Positions 5,894 through 10,034 of a stretch of DNA of 10,034 nucleotides are shown here, in pieces. The stretch covers positions 1,885 through 11,918 of the forward strand of contig DHXL01000076.1 of assembly GCA_002415335.1 (NCBI GenBank), given 5' to 3'. Origin of the DNA: Oxalobacteraceae bacterium UBA5157 (GTDB lineage Bacteria > Pseudomonadota > Gammaproteobacteria > Burkholderiales > Burkholderiaceae_D). Position 1 is the stretch's first letter; the number at the start of each line of letters is the position of its first letter. The notes beneath the pieces were generated by a model. That model saw nothing but the letters and a program-made list of their open reading frames with translations. It searched no databases and had not been told where the DNA came from. A program made the position numbers and the translations under genes.

Positions 5894-8800
5894 ATGGAAT
5901 CCGCACCGCACGCCGCAAGCCCGTCGTCCGCACCGGTCAGGCGCCGGCGCAGCGCACGGCGCTGGCTGGCCGGGCTGCTGGTCGTCGTGCTGCTGCTGCC
6001 GCTGGCAGGCGCCGCGCTGCTGTACCTTGCGGCGCAATCGGAAGCCGGCACCCGGCTCTTGTGGCGCGCGGCAACCGGCGTGTCGCGCGGGCGCTTGTCC
6101 GGCACGCTGGACGGCGGCACGCTGGCGCACGGGCTGCATCTGCGCGCGCTGACGCTTGACGACGCCAAGACCCGGGTATCGGTCGATCGCCTGGACGGCG
6201 CATGGCGGCTGGATTGGTCGCCGCTGGCGCTGACCGTCGACTACCTGCGCGCCGGGACGGTCGATGTGCGTTTGCCGGCCGCGCCGTCCTCGGCGCCGAT
6301 CAGCCTGCCGCAGCAGCTGCGCTTGCCGCTCGCGGTCACGCTCAAGGAGCTGTCGCTGCGCGCGTTGACGCTGCACAAGGATGTGTTCGAGATCGCGCTG
6401 AACGATCTGCTGCTGAGCGCCGGCTCGGACCGCGACGGCCACCGGCTGGTATTGAAAAAACTCGGCACGCCATACGGCACAGCCAGCGCCGACCTGCGCC
6501 TCGGCACCGCGCGGCCGTTCGCGCTGAGCGGCAGCTTCGCGCTGGCAGGCGTCTATCAGCGAGAACACTACCAAGCCGGCGCGCGCCTGTCGGGTACGCT
6601 GGAAGCGCTGGCGATCGATCTCGATGCCGGCGGCGACAAGTTGAACGGCAGCGCGCACATCGATGCCACGCCGTTCGCGCCGGTGCCGCTACGGCGCGCG
6701 CAGCTGTGGTTCAGGCACGTCAACCCGAAGATGTTCGCCGCCGCCGCGCCGCAAGCCGATATCGATGTGCGCGCGACGCTCGGCCCCACTGCCGATGCCG
6801 GCTCGGCGCTGGCGGTGAGCGGATCGATGACGCTGGCGAATGCACAGGCCGGCCCGCTCGATCAAGACCGCTTGCCGCTGATATCGGCCAGCGCCGATCT
6901 GCGGCTCGATCCCAAGGTCCAGCAATTGTCGAACTTCAAGATGAAGCTGCCGAACGGTGCCGGCATCGACGGCCAGGGCGCCATGCGGAGCGACCGCAGC
7001 GGCGAATTTGCGTTCGAAGCGAGCGCGCTGGACTTGCACGCGCTGCACGGTAAGCTCAAGGGTTCGCGCCTGCAGGGACCGATCAAACTGAGCCTGCAGC
7101 CCGGCCGGCAGCAAGTCTCCGTCAACCTGAGCGATCCGCATTTCACGGTGCAGGCCGAACTCGCGATCGACGCCGCCGAGCTGCGGCTGCAGAGCGGCCG
7201 CCTGAGCGCCGGCGCGACGCAACTGGCGCTGGCCGGTACGCTGACGCGCGACGCACAGTCGAACTTTGCGCTGCGGGGCAAGCTCGGCGATTTCAATCCG
7301 GCGGCCTGGGCCGATATGAGGCCGGCGGCGCGCGGCAAGGGCGCACGCAAGTCGGCCGGCAAGGCGATCAGCGCGCGCATCAATGCCGACTTCGAGGCCA
7401 GCGGCGCGCTGGCGCCCGAGCGGCAAGTCAGATTGAAATTCCGCGTGCACGACAGCGTGTATGACGGCTTGCCGATGACTGGCGGCGGCGTCATCGCGCT
7501 CGCCGGCCGGCGCCTGCTGGCCAGCGATGTGACGCTCGCGGCAGCCGGCAACCGGCTGCTGCTGAAAGGCGGATTCGGTGCCGCCGCCGACAGGCTGACG
7601 GTGAAGCTCGATGCGCCGGCGCTGGAACGGCTCGGCTTCGGCCTGGGCGGATCGCTGCGGCTCGACGGGCAAATCAGCGGCACGCTGGCGCAACCGAATC
7701 TGCATGCGACCTATCGCGCCGAACAGCTGGTGCTGGGTGCGCATCGGCTGGCCCACCTGGAAGGCCACGCAGATGTGCAGGCATCGGCCGGCGCGGGCGC
7801 GATCGATCCGGCCAAGGTGCGGGTGGCTGTCGATGTCGATGCGCAGGGTTATCAAGGCCCCGCGCTTGCGCTCGCCAAATTGAGCGCGCAGCTGCGCGGC
7901 AGTTACGCCGATCACACGCTGCATGCCGCCGCCGACGGCGTGCTGCGCGGCAAGCCGGTGGCGCTGACGCTGGCCGCGCAGGGTCGATTGAGCCGGCGCA
8001 AGGACGGCTTCGGCTGGGATGGCACGGTGCAGACCTTCGGCAACACGGAGGCGCCGCGTTTTGCGCTGAATGCGCCGATGGCGCTCAGCGTCGCGCCCGG
8101 CAAGCTGGTGCTCGGCGCGACCCGCGCCACGCTCGAAAATGCCGCGATCGACTTGAAGAGTTTCAGCTATCTCGATGGCAGCATCCGCTCGCAAGGATCG
8201 GCCGGCGCGCTCGATGTCGGGCGCCTGTTTGGGGTGTGGCGCGCGTTCGGCGGCGCCAGCGTGCCGATCAAAACCGACCTGGTGCTGGATGCGCGCTGGA
8301 ACTTCGCGTTAGGCGACGCGGGCAGCGGCTTCGCCGAAATCGAGCGGCGCCGTGGCGACCTGATCGTCAGCGGCAATCAGGGCGACGTGGCGCTCGGCTT
8401 GACCGAGTTGCGCCTGCGTGCCGATCTGCAAGCGAAGCGCATCAATCTCGACGCGCGCGCGGCCGCCAGCCGCATCGGCACGCTGGCTGCGCAGGGGTCG
8501 CTGCAGCAAACCGGTCCGCGTGCGCTGCCGTCATCCGACAGTGTGTTGTCGGGGCACGCCGGCATCGCGATGCCGCAGTTGAGAGCAGCCGGCGCGTTAT
8601 GGGGGCCGCAGGTATTGCTGGACGGCGCGCTGAACATGGATTTGATCGCCAGCGGCACGCTCGGCCAGCCGAAGCTATCCGGCACGATCGCCGGCGACAG
8701 GCTCGCGCTGAATCTGTTCGACTCCGGCATCCGCTTGCAGGACGGTACCGTGCGCATCGCCTTGAGCGAGAATCTGATCGAGCTGCGCCAGATCGAATTC

Positions 8801-9853
8801 CACGGCGGTGAGGGCACCTTGCGCGCCAGCGGCAAGGTTCTGCTCGATCAATCGAATCCGGAACTGAGCGCGAACCTGACTGCGACTGTGATTGCCGACC
8901 GCCTGCAGCTGTTCGCCAGTCCGCAGCATCAGCTCACCGTATCGGGCCAGGCCAGGATCGCCAACGTCGATCGGCAGCTGCGGCTGGACGGCAAGGTCCG
9001 GGTCGATCGCGGGCTGTTCGACTTGCCGAAAAGCGGCGCCCCGAGGCTGGGTGACGACGTCGTAATCGTGCAAGCGGGCGGCAAGACGCAATCGACGGCC
9101 GGCAAGCCGCAGGACAAGCTGGCGCAGGCCACCGAGAAACCGGCCGGCAGCTTTTCGCCGCACGTCGACATCGAAGTCGATCTCGGCGACGATTTCCGCT
9201 TCCGCGGCGCGGATGCCGACCTGCTGCTGCGCGGCAGCATGCACGTGAAGAGCGAACCGTATCTGCCGATCCAGGCTTCCGGCACCATCAGCGTGGCCGA
9301 CGGCACTTACGAAGTATTCGGCCGCAAACTGGCAATCGAAACCGGCCTGATCAATTTCACCGGGCCGCTCGACAATCCGAGCGTCAACATCCTGGCGATG
9401 CGGCGCAACCAGGAAGTCGAGGCCGGCGTGCAAGTGACCGGCTATGCGCGCCAGGTGCGCGTCAAGTTGGTGTCGGAACCGAACGTCGCGGACGAGGAAA
9501 AGCTATCGTGGCTGCTGTTCGGTCACGGCAGCGCCAGCAGCGGGCTGGGCCAGCAGCAAGCCGCCGGCGCGGCTCTCGCCTTGTTGAACAACTCCGGCGG
9601 GAAACGCCTCGCGCAAGGCTTCGGGCTGGATGCGTTTTCGATCGGCGCCAGCGAATCCGGCCTCAACGACCAGCAAGTGGTCCATCTCGGCAAAGCGGTC
9701 AGCGAGCGCTTCTACGTCGGCTATGAGCAAAGCCTGGCTGGCGCCGCCAGCATCGTCAAGTTCACCTGGCAGTTCTCGCGCAACTGGTCGGCCGTTGTGC
9801 GCGCCGGGGCCGTGAATAGCCTGGATGCTTTGTTCACGCGGCGTTTTGACTAA
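5894..9853 (+). CDS. tamB: Translocation and assembly module inner-membrane protein TamB
   Basis: TamB is a very long AsmA-like protein, anchored in the inner membrane, whose hydrophobic beta-groove crosses the periplasm to reach TamA. It has 1319 residues, in the usual range. A cationic stretch (RRRRSARR, 16-23) and one transmembrane helix (about 24-47) give N-in, C-out topology. The body is repeated short amphipathic strands with no cysteine at all. The C-terminal DUF490/TamB domain (roughly 950-1319) contains DGTYEVFGRKL (from 1136) and SWLLFG (1205-1210), both characteristic. Polar linkers occur at about 476-490 (Lys/Arg-rich) and 1062-1086 (Lys/Gln/Thr-rich). The chosen ATG lies 8 nt after the tamA stop, with only a weak Shine-Dalgarno, which suggests coupling to tamA. 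An in-frame TTG at 5882 and farther upstream codons lie within tamA and are unlikely. Confidence 0.95.
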   Translation: MESAPHAASPSSAPVRRRRSARRWLAGLLVVVLLLPLAGAALLYLAAQSEAGTRLLWRAATGVSRGRLSGTLDGGTLAHGLHLRALTLDDAKTRVSVDRLDGAWRLDWSPLALTVDYLRAGTVDVRLPAAPSSAPISLPQQLRLPLAVTLKELSLRALTLHKDVFEIALNDLLLSAGSDRDGHRLVLKKLGTPYGTASADLRLGTARPFALSGSFALAGVYQREHYQAGARLSGTLEALAIDLDAGGDKLNGSAHIDATPFAPVPLRRAQLWFRHVNPKMFAAAAPQADIDVRATLGPTADAGSALAVSGSMTLANAQAGPLDQDRLPLISASADLRLDPKVQQLSNFKMKLPNGAGIDGQGAMRSDRSGEFAFEASALDLHALHGKLKGSRLQGPIKLSLQPGRQQVSVNLSDPHFTVQAELAIDAAELRLQSGRLSAGATQLALAGTLTRDAQSNFALRGKLGDFNPAAWADMRPAARGKGARKSAGKAISARINADFEASGALAPERQVRLKFRVHDSVYDGLPMTGGGVIALAGRRLLASDVTLAAAGNRLLLKGGFGAAADRLTVKLDAPALERLGFGLGGSLRLDGQISGTLAQPNLHATYRAEQLVLGAHRLAHLEGHADVQASAGAGAIDPAKVRVAVDVDAQGYQGPALALAKLSAQLRGSYADHTLHAAADGVLRGKPVALTLAAQGRLSRRKDGFGWDGTVQTFGNTEAPRFALNAPMALSVAPGKLVLGATRATLENAAIDLKSFSYLDGSIRSQGSAGALDVGRLFGVWRAFGGASVPIKTDLVLDARWNFALGDAGSGFAEIERRRGDLIVSGNQGDVALGLTELRLRADLQAKRINLDARAAASRIGTLAAQGSLQQTGPRALPSSDSVLSGHAGIAMPQLRAAGALWGPQVLLDGALNMDLIASGTLGQPKLSGTIAGDRLALNLFDSGIRLQDGTVRIALSENLIELRQIEFHGGEGTLRASGKVLLDQSNPELSANLTATVIADRLQLFASPQHQLTVSGQARIANVDRQLRLDGKVRVDRGLFDLPKSGAPRLGDDVVIVQAGGKTQSTAGKPQDKLAQATEKPAGSFSPHVDIEVDLGDDFRFRGADADLLLRGSMHVKSEPYLPIQASGTISVADGTYEVFGRKLAIETGLINFTGPLDNPSVNILAMRRNQEVEAGVQVTGYARQVRVKLVSEPNVADEEKLSWLLFGHGSASSGLGQQQAAGAALALLNNSGGKRLAQGFGLDAFSIGASESGLNDQQVVHLGKAVSERFYVGYEQSLAGAASIVKFTWQFSRNWSAVVRAGAVNSLDALFTRRFD

Positions 9854-9864
9854 AGACAGACACC

Positions 9865-10034
<170 letters not shown>

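Noticed and set aside
6689..8194. A 501-codon open frame on the minus strand inside tamB
   Set aside because: It is an antisense shadow caused by high GC at third codon positions. The product is Arg/Gln-rich with no recognisable domain, and tamB on the other strand is clearly real.

Overview
The window is GC-rich, densely packed bacterial chromosome. The gene content and the protein sequences point to a betaproteobacterium of the order Burkholderiales, most likely Oxalobacteraceae-like. That placement is by recognition, not by a database search. There is no tRNA, rRNA, CRISPR array, insertion sequence, integrase or phage gene, and no base-composition island. This is housekeeping and cell-envelope territory.

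Layout, left to right. (1) Positions 1-104, minus strand: the first 34 codons of a chemotaxis coupling protein CheW, running off the left edge. (2) Positions 105-343: a non-coding leader between cheW and the next gene, with a small hairpin and a 9-bp direct repeat. (3) Positions 344-2878, minus strand: a compact three-gene unit read right to left. It holds tsaE (ATPase for tRNA t6A synthesis), a Tat-exported AMIN-domain amidase (amiC) and a small outer-membrane beta-barrel protein of the MetA-like family. tsaE and amiC overlap by 37 nt, and amiC and the barrel gene are 13 nt apart. (4) Positions 2879-2961: an unusually AT-rich divergent promoter region. (5) Positions 2962-9853, plus strand: queG (epoxyqueuosine reductase), tamA (Omp85-family barrel) and tamB (inner-membrane-anchored AsmA/TamB protein). 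queG and tamA share an ATGA stop/start overlap, and tamA and tamB are 8 nt apart. (6) From 9865 to the right edge: the start of an ATP-hydrolysing 5-oxoprolinase/hydantoinase-type gene, 11 nt after tamB.

How it works together. TamA and TamB form the translocation and assembly module: TamA sits in the outer membrane, and TamB spans the periplasm from an inner-membrane anchor. AmiC cleaves septal peptidoglycan in the same compartment, and the barrel protein is probably an outer-membrane neighbour of unknown substrate. Two tRNA anticodon-modification genes, tsaE (t6A37) and queG (queuosine34), lie back to back across the divergent promoter. Each is followed by envelope genes, so each transcript may couple decoding fidelity to envelope construction.

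I did not find an undescribed system. The observations worth a second look are modest: a possible leaderless tsaE promoter, the coupling of queG to tamAB, an uncharacterised barrel gene behind amiC, and structure in the cheW leader.
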